Shown here in pieces: positions 53,708 through 63,607 of a DNA stretch of 64,000 bases. The notes under the pieces were generated by a model. The model saw only the letters and a program-made list of their open reading frames with translations. It ran no database searches and was not told the DNA's origin. Position 1 is the stretch's first letter. Every line of letters starts with the position of its first letter. The position numbers and the translations under genes are program-made. This DNA comes from Actinomyces ruminicola (lineage in GTDB: Bacteria > Actinomycetota > Actinomycetes > Actinomycetales > Actinomycetaceae), in NCBI RefSeq assembly GCF_900103885.1, contig NZ_FNIM01000014.1, positions 1 through 64,000 of the forward strand. The letters are read 5' to 3'.

Positions 53708-54565
53708 TCAGTACGAGGACTGCTCGTCAGCCTCCTCGGCATCGGCCCGCTCGGTATTGTCCGTGCTCTCGGCCTTGAGCGCCTCGAAGGCTGCGTCGAC
53801 GTCGCCTTCGGTGATCTGCGCGGGGGCGGAGGCGCCGGGAAGCGTGGTGTTGCTGCCTGCCTTGAGCGCCGCCAGCCGCGCCTCGGCCTCCAACTGCTGG
53901 TCGGAGGACTCCAGCTCGGCGAACTGGGCCTCCAGCGAGGCGCCGGCGATCTCCGCCTGTCCGGCGGCCTGCGCCTCAACGCGGCGCACCTGGTCCTCGT
54001 AGCGGGCGAGTTCACTGGTGGGGTCCATGACGTTGATTGAGCGGATAGCGCCCTGCACCTTGACCTGCGCCTCGGCGTTCTTCTGCCGGGCGACCAGCTG
54101 GTCGCGCTTGGTCTGCAGCTCACCGAGCTTGGCCTCCATCTGCTGCAGGCCCGCCTTGAGCTGGTCGACGACCTGCTGCTGGGAGGCGATCATCGGCTCG
54201 GCCTGCTTGGCCTCGTTCTCGGCGGTGATCTGCTTGGTCAGGGCGATCTTCGCCAGGGAGTCCCACTTGTCGGCCCCGGCTGCGTCCCCGCCGGCGCGCA
54301 GCTCGTCCGCCTTGCGCGAGGCGGCCAGGGCCTTGTTGCCCCAATCCTTGGCCTCGGCGACGTCTGCTTCGTGGTCCTTCTCCGCCAGGCGCAGGTTGCC
54401 GATGGTCTGGGCGACGGCGTCGCGCGCCTCCGCGATGGATGCCCTGTAGTCGCGCACCAACTGGTCGAGCATCTTCTCCGGATCCTCGGCGCGGTCGATG
54501 AGGGCGTTGATGTTGGCGCGGGTGAGCTGGGCGATGCGGCCCAGGATTGACTGCTTCTCAGCCAT
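53708..54565 (-). CDS. pspA: PspA/IM30 family membrane-stress protein
   Basis: A 285-residue PspA-family protein. SILGRIAQLTRANINALIDR then AEDPEKMLDQLVRDYR is the conserved N-terminus, and the long middle (about 30-215) is charged coiled coil without membrane segments, expected to form ESCRT-III-like rods on the inner membrane. The Glu/Asp-rich tail after about 230 is typical of actinobacterial members. ATG 54565 has AAGGG about 8 bases upstream and gives the canonical N-terminus. The TPM-domain gene ends 199 bp upstream on the same strand; both proteins are linked to envelope maintenance. Confidence 0.9.
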   Translation of the reverse strand: MAEKQSILGRIAQLTRANINALIDRAEDPEKMLDQLVRDYRASIAEARDAVAQTIGNLRLAEKDHEADVAEAKDWGNKALAASRKADELRAGGDAAGADKWDSLAKIALTKQITAENEAKQAEPMIASQQQVVDQLKAGLQQMEAKLGELQTKRDQLVARQKNAEAQVKVQGAIRSINVMDPTSELARYEDQVRRVEAQAAGQAEIAGASLEAQFAELESSDQQLEAEARLAALKAGSNTTLPGASAPAQITEGDVDAAFEALKAESTDNTERADAEEADEQSSY

Positions 54566-54764
54566 GTGGTTTCCCTTCGTCATGCTCGCCCGGGGTCGGC
54601 CGGGCGGGGCGGTTACCGGAGCCATACTTCCAGCAAACGTGGCGGTTTTGGCTCATCACGGCCGGTTTCGCCGACGACGATCCCCGCCTGGCGGGTCGGC
54701 AAGGCGCCTCACGGTGAAGCGCGCCGTCCCCACGGCGCCGCCCCGGGCCGGCCGGGGGACGGGC

Positions 54765-56939
54765 TTAGAAGCGGCCGCCGCCCCCGCCGAAGCCGCCGCC
54801 ACGGCCCCCGCCGAAGCTGCCTCCCCCGCCACCGAAGCCGCCGCCTCGCGGACCGCCGAAGCCCCCGCCGAAGCCGCCGCCGCGAGGTGGACGCGGCGGG
54901 CGCGGTCCGCCGCCCCACCCGCCGTAGTTGCGGCCTCCGCCGAGCAGGATGCCGCCGAGCACGAGCGAGCCCAGGTCGATTCCGCCCTGACTGGATGAGC
55001 CGCCGGAGCCGGATCCCCAGGAGCTGGAGTTACGCACGTCGGCCTCCGCCTGGGCCTGAGCCTGCGCGACCAGCGACTCCCCCGAGGCCACCTCCGCGAG
55101 GGCCGCCGTCGGATCCGTCGTCTGCAGGGAGGTGGCTGCGGCGGCGTGGCGGGAGGCCTCGGCCAGGGCGGTGCGGGCGGAGGAGCCGACGGCGCCGCGG
55201 TAGCTGGTGATGTAGGAGGTCACCGCCGAGATCTGCGAGTTGAGTCGCCCCAGGCGGGAGACCAGGGTGGCCCGGGCGCGTGAGTCGTTCTCCTCCTTGG
55301 CCCGTGCCGGTGCCAGTGCGGCGTCGAGCGCGGACTCGGCGCGGGCCAGGTGGTCCAGGGCGGCGAGCGGATCGCCGTCGGGACCGGCGGCAGCGCGGCC
55401 CTCGGCTACGGCCGCCTCCGCGTCGGCCACCAGCGGCTGCAGCGAGGCGCCGGGAAGCTGCCCGGCCAGCCGCTGGGCGTCCACCAGGTCTGCGGAGATG
55501 GAGGCGATGGCCGCATCCAGGTCGGCGCTCGCCCGCTCCAGGCGCTCGCGCACGCCGCGCACCTGCCCTGCCAGTTCGGTCGCCTGGGCGATCGAGGCCT
55601 GGGCGATGCGCACCTGCTCCACGGCGGTGGACTGCTTGCCGGACTCGGCGCTGTTCCGCGCCTGCTCCAGGGCGGCCCGGCCCGCCTCTACCAGCTTGCG
55701 GGCCCGCGCGGGGGCCTCGGAGATGGAGCTGAGCGCGCTCGCTGGGTAGGTGGCGTGCAGGGTGACCAGCAGCGTGTCGGCCGCAGTGATGGCCTGCTCG
55801 GCCTCGTCGGCGCGCTGCGCGGTCTCAGCGATGGAGCGCGGCAGGTTCTCCTCGATGCCGCGACGCTCCTTGAAGGCAGCCTCATGCGCCTGGATGGCGG
55901 CGGTGGCCTCGGCGCAGTGGGACAGGATCTCCTGGCACAGCCGACGCTGCTCGGCCTCGTCTCCGGGGGCGTTGTCCAAGCGGCCGCGCAGTTCGAAGGC
56001 CCCCGCCACGTGCTCCTGGGCGGCGGCGAGCGCGGCGGTGAACTCATCGGTGGCGGACAGGCCGAACTGGGCCTGCGCGTAGGACAGCTCCTCGGCCGCG
56101 GAGCGCACGGTGTCGTCGGTGCTCACCAGGGTGGCGCCGGCGCGGGTGCGCAGCTGGTCCAGGGACTCGGCCGGCTGGACGGCCCTGCCGGAGCCCTGCT
56201 TGCGCTTGCGGCTGCGGCTGTAGGCGACGACGCCCACTGTGCCCGCCCCGACGGCGGCGAGGCCCAGGACCAGCCCCGAGCCCCCCGAGCCGGAGGAGCC
56301 GGCGGCGTCCGCGATGACGGTTACGGCGCCGTCGTAGTCCTTGCTCACCAGTGCCTTTTGTATGTCGCTGCGCACGGAGTCGAGCTTGGAGTCGGACCAC
56401 ACCGAGTCGTCGGCCGAGCCGCCGAAGGCGAAGGTGTTGTTGCCGTCGGCGGGCATGTTGATCACCAGCAGCAGGTCGGTGGTGCCCAGTCCGGAGGCGT
56501 TCCATGCCTTGGCGGCGTACTGCGAGGCGGTCTGGGAGTCGTCCCGCATGGTGACGATCCACAGGCCGACGCCGTCCTCGGCCAGCTTGTCGACGGCCGC
56601 CTGGGCAGTCGAGGCGTTGAGCAGGCCCGCGTCGTCGGTCACATGATCAGTGATGCGGGTCGACACCTCGGTCGGCACGGTCGCGGTGCCGACGCTGTCG
56701 GCTACGGCGACGGCGGTGAAGGCGCTGGGCGCGGGATACGGCGCTGCGGTCGCCGTCGGCGCGGCCCCGACCGTGGCCGCGGCGCCGAGCAGCACGGCGC
56801 CGAGCACAAGGCGGGCGGCGCGGCGTGCCGCGGGTGTGCTCAAGGACAATGCCGGTCCGTGGGCTGCGCAGGAGCTGTAGGAACCGGCATAGGCAGTGGT
56901 GCCCGTGGCCGGGCGGGCAATCGATCGCATCGGGAACAT
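54765..56939 (-). CDS. TPM-domain secreted or membrane protein with Gly-rich tail
   Basis: A 724-residue protein. A signal peptide or first membrane segment (about 35-60, ARLVLGAVLLGAAATVGAAP) is followed by a TPM domain (about 85-210: ITDHVTDDAGLLNASTAQAA, GVGLWIVTMRDDSQT, DLLLVINMPADGNNTFAF). A second membrane segment (about 235-255, GLVLGLAAVGAGTVGVVAYS) comes next, then a long cytoplasmic coiled coil (about 270-640) and a Gly/Phe/Arg-rich tail (FGGGFGGPRGGGFGGGGG). TPM proteins are linked to membrane stress, and the neighbour is pspA. Start ATG 56939, with ATG 56930 as alternative. A 23-bp array lies about 45 bp upstream. Confidence 0.85.
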   Translation of the reverse strand: MFPMRSIARPATGTTAYAGSYSSCAAHGPALSLSTPAARRAARLVLGAVLLGAAATVGAAPTATAAPYPAPSAFTAVAVADSVGTATVPTEVSTRITDHVTDDAGLLNASTAQAAVDKLAEDGVGLWIVTMRDDSQTASQYAAKAWNASGLGTTDLLLVINMPADGNNTFAFGGSADDSVWSDSKLDSVRSDIQKALVSKDYDGAVTVIADAAGSSGSGGSGLVLGLAAVGAGTVGVVAYSRSRKRKQGSGRAVQPAESLDQLRTRAGATLVSTDDTVRSAAEELSYAQAQFGLSATDEFTAALAAAQEHVAGAFELRGRLDNAPGDEAEQRRLCQEILSHCAEATAAIQAHEAAFKERRGIEENLPRSIAETAQRADEAEQAITAADTLLVTLHATYPASALSSISEAPARARKLVEAGRAALEQARNSAESGKQSTAVEQVRIAQASIAQATELAGQVRGVRERLERASADLDAAIASISADLVDAQRLAGQLPGASLQPLVADAEAAVAEGRAAAGPDGDPLAALDHLARAESALDAALAPARAKEENDSRARATLVSRLGRLNSQISAVTSYITSYRGAVGSSARTALAEASRHAAAATSLQTTDPTAALAEVASGESLVAQAQAQAEADVRNSSSWGSGSGGSSSQGGIDLGSLVLGGILLGGGRNYGGWGGGPRPPRPPRGGGFGGGFGGPRGGGFGGGGGSFGGGRGGGFGGGGGRF

Positions 56940-56982
56940 CGTCCCTGGTGGGGGGTGCCACGGCAAGCGGTTTCGCCCCCGG

Positions 56983-57055
56983 CACGCCATGCCGACCGGT
57001 CTCGGCACGCAACTTCTACCGATTTCGGCACGTAACTTCGACCGATCTCGGTGAG
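56983..57055 (+). repeat. 23-bp phased repeat array 5 (three units)
   Basis: Units start at 56995 (ACCGGTCTCGG), 57018 (ACCGATTTCGG) and 57041 (ACCGATCTCGG), exactly 23 bp apart, with CACGCAACTTCT and CACGTAACTTCG between. Left border CACGCCATGCCG, right border GTGAGAGGGG. It lies between the divergent TPM and amidotransferase genes. Confidence 0.83.
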
Positions 57056-57137
57056 AGGGGACGGGTCGGCCGTCGTGCGGCTCACAGGTGCGGTGTCGCC
57101 CTTGCGTCCGTGGCGCTCGCGCCCACCAATAGTCCCC

Positions 57138-58049
57138 ATGACTGACACCATCCGCACCTCCGCCGACGCCGCCACCGTCTCCTCCGCCCCGAGGTCCGCT
57201 GCCGAAACGGTCATCACCGTGATTGAGCCGGAGCCGCAGGCGCCCCTGGGACGTCTGCGCGAATGGCTGTCAGCCCAGAAGTTGGCCCTGCGCATGGTGC
57301 GGCCCGAGGCCGGCGACCCGCTGCCGGCCCTCGATGAGCTCGGCGACGGACTGGTGGTGCTCGGCGGGCCCATGAGCGCCCACGCCGAGGACGCCCACCC
57401 CTGGATCGGGCCGCTGCGGGGGCTGCTGCGCGACGTCGTCGACGCGGGTGTGCCGACCGTGGCCATCTGCCTGGGCGCGCAGATTGCTGCCGAGGCCGTC
57501 GGCGGAACCACCGCCACCCCCTCTCCTCATGGCACCGAGCGCGGCGTGGTGGACCTGGAGCTGACCGACGCCGCCGCCACCGACCCCCTCTTCTCCGAGA
57601 TCGTCGACGAGGCGGTGCGGGCCGCCGTGCGGGCCGGCATTCCCACCCAAGACGGCACGCGGCTGCCGGTGCTCGTCTCCCACGACGACGGCGTTGTCAA
57701 CCTGCCCGAGACGGCCACGCTGCTGGCCTCCTCCGCGGGCGCGCCGGTGCAGGCCTGGCGCGTCGGCCACCTGCTGGCGCTGCAGCACCACCCGGAGTCC
57801 ACGCCCGCCCGGATGGAGCGGGTGGAGTCACGCGTGACCGCGTGGAAGCTGGGAGCGGTAGCCGACATGGAGGAGCTGAAGGACCTCACCGACGACGAGC
57901 TGCCCGCCGAGGCGGTGTCGGCCGGGCGGCGCGTGCGCGCCGAGGCGGAGCGAGCCGAGCCCGTGGTGCAGGCCTTCGGCCGTGCACTGGCCCGTGTGCT
58001 GGCGCGGCAGGCCCGTGCTCACCGCGCCAGCGGCTACCGCGAGGCCTGA
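57138..58049 (+). CDS. Class I glutamine amidotransferase-like protein
   Basis: A 303-residue protein with a GATase1 domain at about 20-240. VVLGGPMSAHAEDAHPWI and VAICLGAQIAAEAVGG hold the nucleophile Cys (in ICLGAQ), and LALQHHPEST carries the His-x-Glu part of the triad, so it should release ammonia from glutamine or act on a gamma-glutamyl substrate. It is a free-standing member like GMP-synthase-type amidotransferases of unknown acceptor. ATG 57138 has no ribosome site but is preceded by CAATAG, a possible -10, so the message may be leaderless. Its 3' end overlaps the convergent helicase gene by 16 bp. Confidence 0.85.
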   Translation: MTDTIRTSADAATVSSAPRSAAETVITVIEPEPQAPLGRLREWLSAQKLALRMVRPEAGDPLPALDELGDGLVVLGGPMSAHAEDAHPWIGPLRGLLRDVVDAGVPTVAICLGAQIAAEAVGGTTATPSPHGTERGVVDLELTDAAATDPLFSEIVDEAVRAAVRAGIPTQDGTRLPVLVSHDDGVVNLPETATLLASSAGAPVQAWRVGHLLALQHHPESTPARMERVESRVTAWKLGAVADMEELKDLTDDELPAEAVSAGRRVRAEAERAEPVVQAFGRALARVLARQARAHRASGYREA

Positions 58050-59746
58050 AGCCCCTCCAGGTCCTCGGCGTCGATCACCTCGTAGGCGTAGCCCTGCTCG
58101 GCCAGGAAGCGCTGCCGGTGCGCGGCGAACTCCTGGTCCACCGTGTCGCGGGCGATCACCGTGTAGAAGTGCGCCTGCCGCCCGTCTTCCTTGGGGCGCA
58201 CGATCCGCCCCAGCCGCTGCGCCTCCTCCTGCCGGGACCCGAAGGAGCCGGACACCTGCACCGCCACCGAGGCGCCGGGCAGGTCGATGGAGAAGTTGGC
58301 GACCTTGGAGACCACCAGCGTGCTCACCTCGCCGGAACGGAAGGCGTCATACAGGCGCTGACGCTCGCGCACCGTCGTCGCCCCGGTGATCAGCGGCGCC
58401 CCCAGATGCTCGGCCAGCTCCTCCAGCTGGTCCACGTACTGGCCGATCACCAGCGCCGACTCCCCGGGGTGGCGGGCCAGCAGGGCGTCAACAATGCGCA
58501 GCTTCGCCGGGCTGGACGCGGCCAGCCGATAGCGCTCCTCTGCCTCTGCGGTGGCGTAGGTCATGCGCTCCCCGGCCTCCAGGGTCAGCCGCACCTCAGT
58601 GCACACGGCCGGGGCGATCCAGCCCTGATTCTCCAGGTCCTTCCAAGGGGCGTCGTAGCGCTTGGGGCCGATGAGCGAGAACACTTCGTCCTCCCGGCCG
58701 TCCTCGCGCACCAGCGTCGCCGTCAGTCCCAGCCGACGGCGGGCCTGCAGGTCCGCCGTCATGCGGAAGATCGGGGCCGGCAGCAGGTGCACCTCGTCGT
58801 AGACGATCAGCCCCCAGTCGCGGGCGTCCAGTAGGTCCAGGTGCGGGTAGACGCCCTTCCGCTTGGTGGTCAGCACCTGGTAGGTGGCGATCGTGACCGG
58901 GCGGATCTCCTTGCGCGCACCGGAGTACTCGCCGATCTCGTCCTCGGTCAGAGAGGTGAAGCGCATCAATTCCTGCTTCCACTGGCGGGCGGAGACGGCG
59001 TTGGTCACCAGGATCAGGGTGGTGGTGGCCGAGCGGGCCATCGCCGCCGCTCCCACCAGCGTCTTGCCGGCCCCGCACGGCAGTACCACTACGCCGGAGC
59101 CGCCCGCCCAGAAGGAGTCGACCGCCTCGACCTGATATGGGCGCAGCGCGAAGGCGCCCTCGACCCCCGCGGCCACATCCGCAGCCGAGTCTTGCAGCGC
59201 GATCGGGTGCGCCTCGCCGTCGACGTAGCCCGCCAGGTCCTCCGCCGGCCAGCCCAGCTTGATCAGCACCTGCTTGAGGTGACCGCGCTCGGACGGGTGG
59301 ACCACCACGTCCGCATCCCCCAGGCGCGCCCCCAGCAGGCCCTTGGTGCGCTTGGAGCGCATCACCTCCGCCAGGACGGGGGCGTCGGTGGCGTGCAGCA
59401 CCAGCCCGTGCGCCGGGTCGGTGACCAGCTGCAGCCGTCCGTAGCGGCCCATGGTCTCGGCGATCTCGGTAAGCAGCGAGTGCGGCACGGGGAAGCGCGA
59501 GTAGGTGATGAGCACATGGATGACGGTCTCGGCGTCCAACCCGGCGGCCCGCGCGTTCCACAGGGCCAGTGGGGTGATCCGGTAGGTGTGGATGTGCTCC
59601 GGGGCGCGCTCCAGCTCGGCGAAGGGGGCGATGGCGCGGCGGGCGTCGGCGGCGTCCGGGTGGGCGACCTCCAGCAGGACCGTCTTGTCGCTCTGGACGA
59701 TCAGCGGACCGTCGGGCAGGGCGGGGGAGGGCCGGGAATCTGACAT
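58034..59746 (-). CDS. XPB/ERCC3-type DNA repair helicase
   Basis: A 570-residue superfamily-2 helicase of the bacterial XPB group. After an N-terminal XPB-like domain come VVLPCGAGKTLVGAAAMARS (Walker A, near 225), LIVYDEVHLLPAPIFRM (DEVH box, near 316), GLTATLVREDGREDEV, and the second RecA domain with VVSKVANFSIDLPGA and QRLGRIVRPKEDGRQAHFY. It unwinds DNA 3' to 5', probably in repair. ATG 59746 follows the divergent promoter region. The helicase-associated partner at 59841 is divergent with only 94 bp between, as in many actinobacteria. It overlaps the amidotransferase 3' end by 16 bp. Confidence 0.92.
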   Translation of the reverse strand: MSDSRPSPALPDGPLIVQSDKTVLLEVAHPDAADARRAIAPFAELERAPEHIHTYRITPLALWNARAAGLDAETVIHVLITYSRFPVPHSLLTEIAETMGRYGRLQLVTDPAHGLVLHATDAPVLAEVMRSKRTKGLLGARLGDADVVVHPSERGHLKQVLIKLGWPAEDLAGYVDGEAHPIALQDSAADVAAGVEGAFALRPYQVEAVDSFWAGGSGVVVLPCGAGKTLVGAAAMARSATTTLILVTNAVSARQWKQELMRFTSLTEDEIGEYSGARKEIRPVTIATYQVLTTKRKGVYPHLDLLDARDWGLIVYDEVHLLPAPIFRMTADLQARRRLGLTATLVREDGREDEVFSLIGPKRYDAPWKDLENQGWIAPAVCTEVRLTLEAGERMTYATAEAEERYRLAASSPAKLRIVDALLARHPGESALVIGQYVDQLEELAEHLGAPLITGATTVRERQRLYDAFRSGEVSTLVVSKVANFSIDLPGASVAVQVSGSFGSRQEEAQRLGRIVRPKEDGRQAHFYTVIARDTVDQEFAAHRQRFLAEQGYAYEVIDAEDLEGLQASR

Positions 59747-59840
59747 GGGCGGGAGTATCCCAGCGGGCGACGTCGTCCCGCCGTGATGCAGGCGACGCAT
59801 TCACCGCCAGCGGAGCGGCGCCCGCAGTAAATTGGTCTGG

Positions 59841-62213
59841 ATGAGCACTCAGAAGTCGGACCCGGGCCCCGGTCCCACGTCTTCGGGGACTGGCGCCACG
59901 GTGGAGCAATTGGCCGACCACCTCATGGCCCTGCCCGATCGCGATGTCGCCGCCCTCCTGCTGGCCCGCCCGGACCTGACCTCCCCGCCCTCATCCTCCT
60001 TCACCGCGCTCGCCGTCCGCGCCGGCGCCCGCCCCAGCGTCGAGATCGCCCTGCGCGACCTCGACGCCGTCACCCTGGCAGTCGCCGAGGCCACCGTCGC
60101 GCTGCGGTCCACCGACGCCGCCGCACTGGCTCATGCCCTGGGCCTCGGAGCCGATGACGTCGCCGCCCGCTTGGACGTGCTGACCCGCCTGGCCCTCGTC
60201 ATCGACGCCGGCCCCGTGCCCGGGCTCGCCGACGCCTTCGGCCCGCACCCCTTCGGGCTCGGGCCGGCCGCGGCCGACCCGCCCGCCGTCGAGCAGCTCC
60301 CGCCCCCGCTCACCGCCCTGGAGCAGCAGGCCGACCCCGGCACCGCCGTGCTGAAGGCATTGGCGTGGGGCCCTCCGGTAGGCACCCTCGGCCCCGGCCG
60401 CCGCTCCGTCGGCGCGGCCGAACTGGTTGAGCGCGGCTGGCTCGAGCGCACCTCGGATGCGGCCGGACGCACCCGCTTCATCCTGCCACGAGAGGTCGGA
60501 CTGGCCCTGCGGGCGGGGCGCCTGAACCGCGAGCCGCTCCGGCCCCCGTCCGCCGATGGCCTCGACGTCCTGCCCCCCGACGCCGTCGCCTCCGAGGCCG
60601 CCATCCACGCCGAGGAGATCGTGCGCCTGACCCGCGAGCTGCTGAACGAGTGGGGCCGGGAGGGAGGGCAGATCCTGCGCTCCGGGGGCGTGGGGGCGCG
60701 GGCGCTGGAGCGCACCGCCGCCGCCATCGGCCTGGAAGGCGGCCAGGCCGCCACCGTCATCGAGCTCGCGGCCGGTGCCGACCTGCTCGGCCTGGACGAG
60801 GCCGGCGCCGCCTGGGTGCCCGCGGCCACGGCCTCCGCCTGGCAGGAGGCGGAGCTGCCCGAGCAGTGGGCGGCGCTCGCGGCCGCCTGGGCCGTCTCCT
60901 CGCGCACCCCCTGGCTGGTCGGCACCCGCTCCGACGGCGGCGCCCTGCGCCCGGTCCTCGGCGCCGACGTCGAAGCCGCCTGGGCGGGCAGGCTGCGGCG
61001 GCGCATCCTGGCCCTGCTCGAATCACTGCCCGAGGGCACTTCCGCCGATGCCGCCTGGGTGCGCGGCGCCCTCACCTTCGCCCGGCCCCGCCGCCCGATC
61101 CCCGACGGCGCGGTCACGGCTCTGCTCGCCGAGGCGGAACTGCTCGGCCTCACCGGCGGCGGCGCGCTCAGCCGTCCCGGCCGGGTCCTGGCCGCCTGGT
61201 TGCGTGCGGCCCCCTCCACCGGTCCCGACACCTCCTCCCCGACCGCCGGCCCCGGCGGATCCGGGCAGCGCGAGGAGCCCGACGGGCAGCTGCTGGCGGC
61301 GCTCGAACAGTCCCTGGCCGCAGACCTGCCCGCCGGTGTCGACACCCTCCTGGTGCAGTCGGACCTGACCGCGATCGTCCCCGGCCGCCCCACTCCCGCC
61401 CTCGCCGCCGTCCTGGAGCGCAGCAGCGTGGTGGAGTCCCGCGGCGGCGCGCTCACCGTCCGCTTCACCCCCGACTCCGTGCGCCGCGCCCTGGATGAGG
61501 GCTGGTCCGCCGCCGAACTGGTGCGGGCGCTGTCCCGCTTCAGCCTCACCCCGCTGCCCGGCGCGTTGACGGTCCTCGTCGACGACGCCGCCCGCCGCCA
61601 TGGAGCGGTGCGTGTGCGCGAGGTCACCAGCGTCCTGCGCGTGGCCGACCCGGCCGTAGCCGCCGGAATCCTCGCCGACGCCTCCCTGGCCGGCCTCGGG
61701 CTGGACCAGGTCGCGCCGGGGATCATCCTGTCCGCGGCGTCCGCCGGGGCGGTGCTGCGCGAGCTGCGCGCCGCTGGCCTGGCCCCGGTCCTCGAGAACG
61801 AGCACGGGGGCATCCTGGTTGCCGGCGATTCCAGCGGCCACCATCGCCGCCGCGCCCCCGCTCCGCCGCCCGCCCGCCCGGGCAGCGAGCACACCGTCAC
61901 CCGACGCCGCCCGAGCCGGCCCGAGTTGGCCGGGCTGGTGGGACGGCTGCGGGCGGGGGAGGAGGCCCGCCGTGCGGACGGCGGGGCGCCGACGTCCGCC
62001 GGTGACCCGGTACACGTGCTGGCCCTGCTGCGACAGGCGCAGGCGTCGCGGGCGCGAGTGCACCTGCGCCTGGCCGGGGCGGACGGGGCCCAGCAGGAAC
62101 GCACCGTGCGGGTCCTCGCCGTCGAACCGGGCCGGGTCCGGCTGGCCGACCTCGGGCGGGAGACCGAGCTGACGGTCGCCGTGCACCGGATCGTGTCGGT
62201 GGAAGCGCGCTGA
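59841..62213 (+). CDS. Helicase-associated (XPB/Ssl2-like) domain protein
   Basis: A 790-residue actinobacterial protein usually annotated helicase-associated. It lacks Walker motifs and has repeated winged-helix-like alpha/beta segments (LADHLMALPDRDVAALLLARP at the N-terminus, VDTLLVQSDLTAIVPGRPTP and VRFTPDSVRRALDEG in the C-terminal half). It is encoded back-to-back with the XPB helicase, suggesting the two form a DNA-repair complex. ATG 59841 has no ribosome site; GTAAATT about 10 bp upstream is a possible -10, fitting a leaderless mRNA. Composition is very Ala/Arg/Pro-rich, in line with its neighbours. Confidence 0.87.
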   Translation: MSTQKSDPGPGPTSSGTGATVEQLADHLMALPDRDVAALLLARPDLTSPPSSSFTALAVRAGARPSVEIALRDLDAVTLAVAEATVALRSTDAAALAHALGLGADDVAARLDVLTRLALVIDAGPVPGLADAFGPHPFGLGPAAADPPAVEQLPPPLTALEQQADPGTAVLKALAWGPPVGTLGPGRRSVGAAELVERGWLERTSDAAGRTRFILPREVGLALRAGRLNREPLRPPSADGLDVLPPDAVASEAAIHAEEIVRLTRELLNEWGREGGQILRSGGVGARALERTAAAIGLEGGQAATVIELAAGADLLGLDEAGAAWVPAATASAWQEAELPEQWAALAAAWAVSSRTPWLVGTRSDGGALRPVLGADVEAAWAGRLRRRILALLESLPEGTSADAAWVRGALTFARPRRPIPDGAVTALLAEAELLGLTGGGALSRPGRVLAAWLRAAPSTGPDTSSPTAGPGGSGQREEPDGQLLAALEQSLAADLPAGVDTLLVQSDLTAIVPGRPTPALAAVLERSSVVESRGGALTVRFTPDSVRRALDEGWSAAELVRALSRFSLTPLPGALTVLVDDAARRHGAVRVREVTSVLRVADPAVAAGILADASLAGLGLDQVAPGIILSAASAGAVLRELRAAGLAPVLENEHGGILVAGDSSGHHRRRAPAPPPARPGSEHTVTRRRPSRPELAGLVGRLRAGEEARRADGGAPTSAGDPVHVLALLRQAQASRARVHLRLAGADGAQQERTVRVLAVEPGRVRLADLGRETELTVAVHRIVSVEAR

Positions 62214-62295
62214 GGCCCGCGGACTCGCGACGGCCTCTGGCGCGGCCCGGGACGGCGGGAGGACGAGAAGCGGCCCGTCCGCCTACACTTGAGCC

Positions 62296-63480
62296 GTGAC
62301 TGACGCAGCGACAGACACGTCGAAGAACACGTCGACCATGACATCCGAGACGGCCGCCGGCCACACCACGGTGGAGATCGACCGCCCCGGCGCTCTGCCG
62401 ACCGCGGCCCAGCAGGCCGCCGCGGCCAAGGACAAGGTCCTGACCTCCCCGGACGCCATCGAGGCGGCCCGCAGCGCCCTGGGCGAGATCACTGAGCCGC
62501 TGTCCGTCGGCCGGTACGCGGCCTCACGGCAACTGGACAAGCGCCTGATCACGCACCTGTTCGAATGCAATCTGACCGGATACCGCGGCTGGCGCTGGGC
62601 CGTGACCATGTCCCGGCCGCCCCGCGGCCGCACCGCCACGATCTGCGAGCTGGAGCTGCTGCCGGGCGAGGAGGCGCTGCTGGCCCCCGCCTGGGTGCCG
62701 TGGGCCGATAGGCTGCGCCCCGGGGACACCACCCGTTCCGACCGCCTGCCCCGCAGGGAAACGGATGAACGCCTCGAGCCCGGTTGGGAGGCCACAGGCG
62801 AGGAGGAGGGCGACACCGTCGCCCTGGACGAGCTCGACCTCGGGCGCGCCCGCGTGCTTTCCGCCGAGGGCTACCGGCGTGCCGCCCAGCGCTGGTACGA
62901 CGGCGACCACGGTCCCGACGCCGAGGGCGTGCGCAAGGCCCATGCCACTTGCTCCACCTGCGGCTTCCTGGTGCCCATGGCCGGGCGCCTGCGCAACACC
63001 TTCGGCGTGTGCGCCAACGAGTGGGCGGCCGATGACGGGCGCGTGGTCTCCCTGGACCACGGCTGCGGCGCACACTCCGAGACCGACCTGCCCGATCAGG
63101 GGCCCGAGTGGCCGGTGGCCCCCTCACGCCTGGACGAGGAGGCCATGGAGCCGCTGGCCACCAACGGCACGGACCTGCGTGGCGGACACGGCCGCGACGA
63201 GGCGGGCGCGCAGGAGCAGCAGGAGCAGGCGGAGTCGGCCCCCGCGGGGGCCGATGCGGCGCCCGAGGAGTCGGCGCCCGAGGAGTCGGCGCCCGAGGAG
63301 TCGGCGCCCGAGGAGTCGGCGCCGGAACCTGAGGTCGCCTCGGCCTCGCAGCGCGCCGCCTCCGCCCGCGATGCGGTCGCCGACCTGGCCCTGGAGCGCG
63401 AACGCCACGATGCCACGCAGCGCCCCGCCGCGGCGGACGCCCTGGCCCAGCTCGAGGCCTCGCTGCCGACGCGCTCCTGA
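62296..63480 (+). CDS. DUF3027 domain protein
   Basis: A 394-residue actinobacterial protein of unknown function. The DUF3027 domain spans about 30-260: LTSPDAIEAARSALGEIT, HLFECNLTGYRGWRWAVTMS, ICELELLPGEEALLAPAWVP, and the Cys/His cluster CSTCGFLVPMAGRLRNTFGV ... HGCGAHSETD, which could bind zinc. The C-terminal 110 residues are low-complexity and acidic, with four tandem APEES units (63261-63320). Start GTG 62296; TACACT, a good -10, lies only 7 bases upstream, so the transcript is probably leaderless. No enzyme motif is recognisable. Confidence 0.88.
   Translation: MTDAATDTSKNTSTMTSETAAGHTTVEIDRPGALPTAAQQAAAAKDKVLTSPDAIEAARSALGEITEPLSVGRYAASRQLDKRLITHLFECNLTGYRGWRWAVTMSRPPRGRTATICELELLPGEEALLAPAWVPWADRLRPGDTTRSDRLPRRETDERLEPGWEATGEEEGDTVALDELDLGRARVLSAEGYRRAAQRWYDGDHGPDAEGVRKAHATCSTCGFLVPMAGRLRNTFGVCANEWAADDGRVVSLDHGCGAHSETDLPDQGPEWPVAPSRLDEEAMEPLATNGTDLRGGHGRDEAGAQEQQEQAESAPAGADAAPEESAPEESAPEESAPEESAPEPEVASASQRAASARDAVADLALERERHDATQRPAAADALAQLEASLPTRS
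63261..63320 (+). repeat. Four tandem 15-bp repeats inside the DUF3027 gene
   Basis: The unit GCCCGAGGAGTCGGC occurs four times without change at 63261, 63276, 63291 and 63306, encoding APEES repeats. Length change would keep the frame, so copy number may vary between strains. Confidence 0.9.
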
Positions 63481-63607
63481 GCGATCCCGCCGCACTGGGG
63501 AGGCGGACCCGACGGCGCCCGCGCAGCGGTCGGCACGGACCGAATACGGGCAGGCACTCCAGGCCGAGTCCATGAAGGCCCCTTCGAGGCCCCGCCAGGC
63601 CGTCCCG

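Noticed and set aside
54775-54900. Gly-rich coding repeat of the TPM protein as a DNA repeat element
   Set aside because: It is explained by codons of a low-complexity Gly/Phe/Arg tail that is usual for this protein type.
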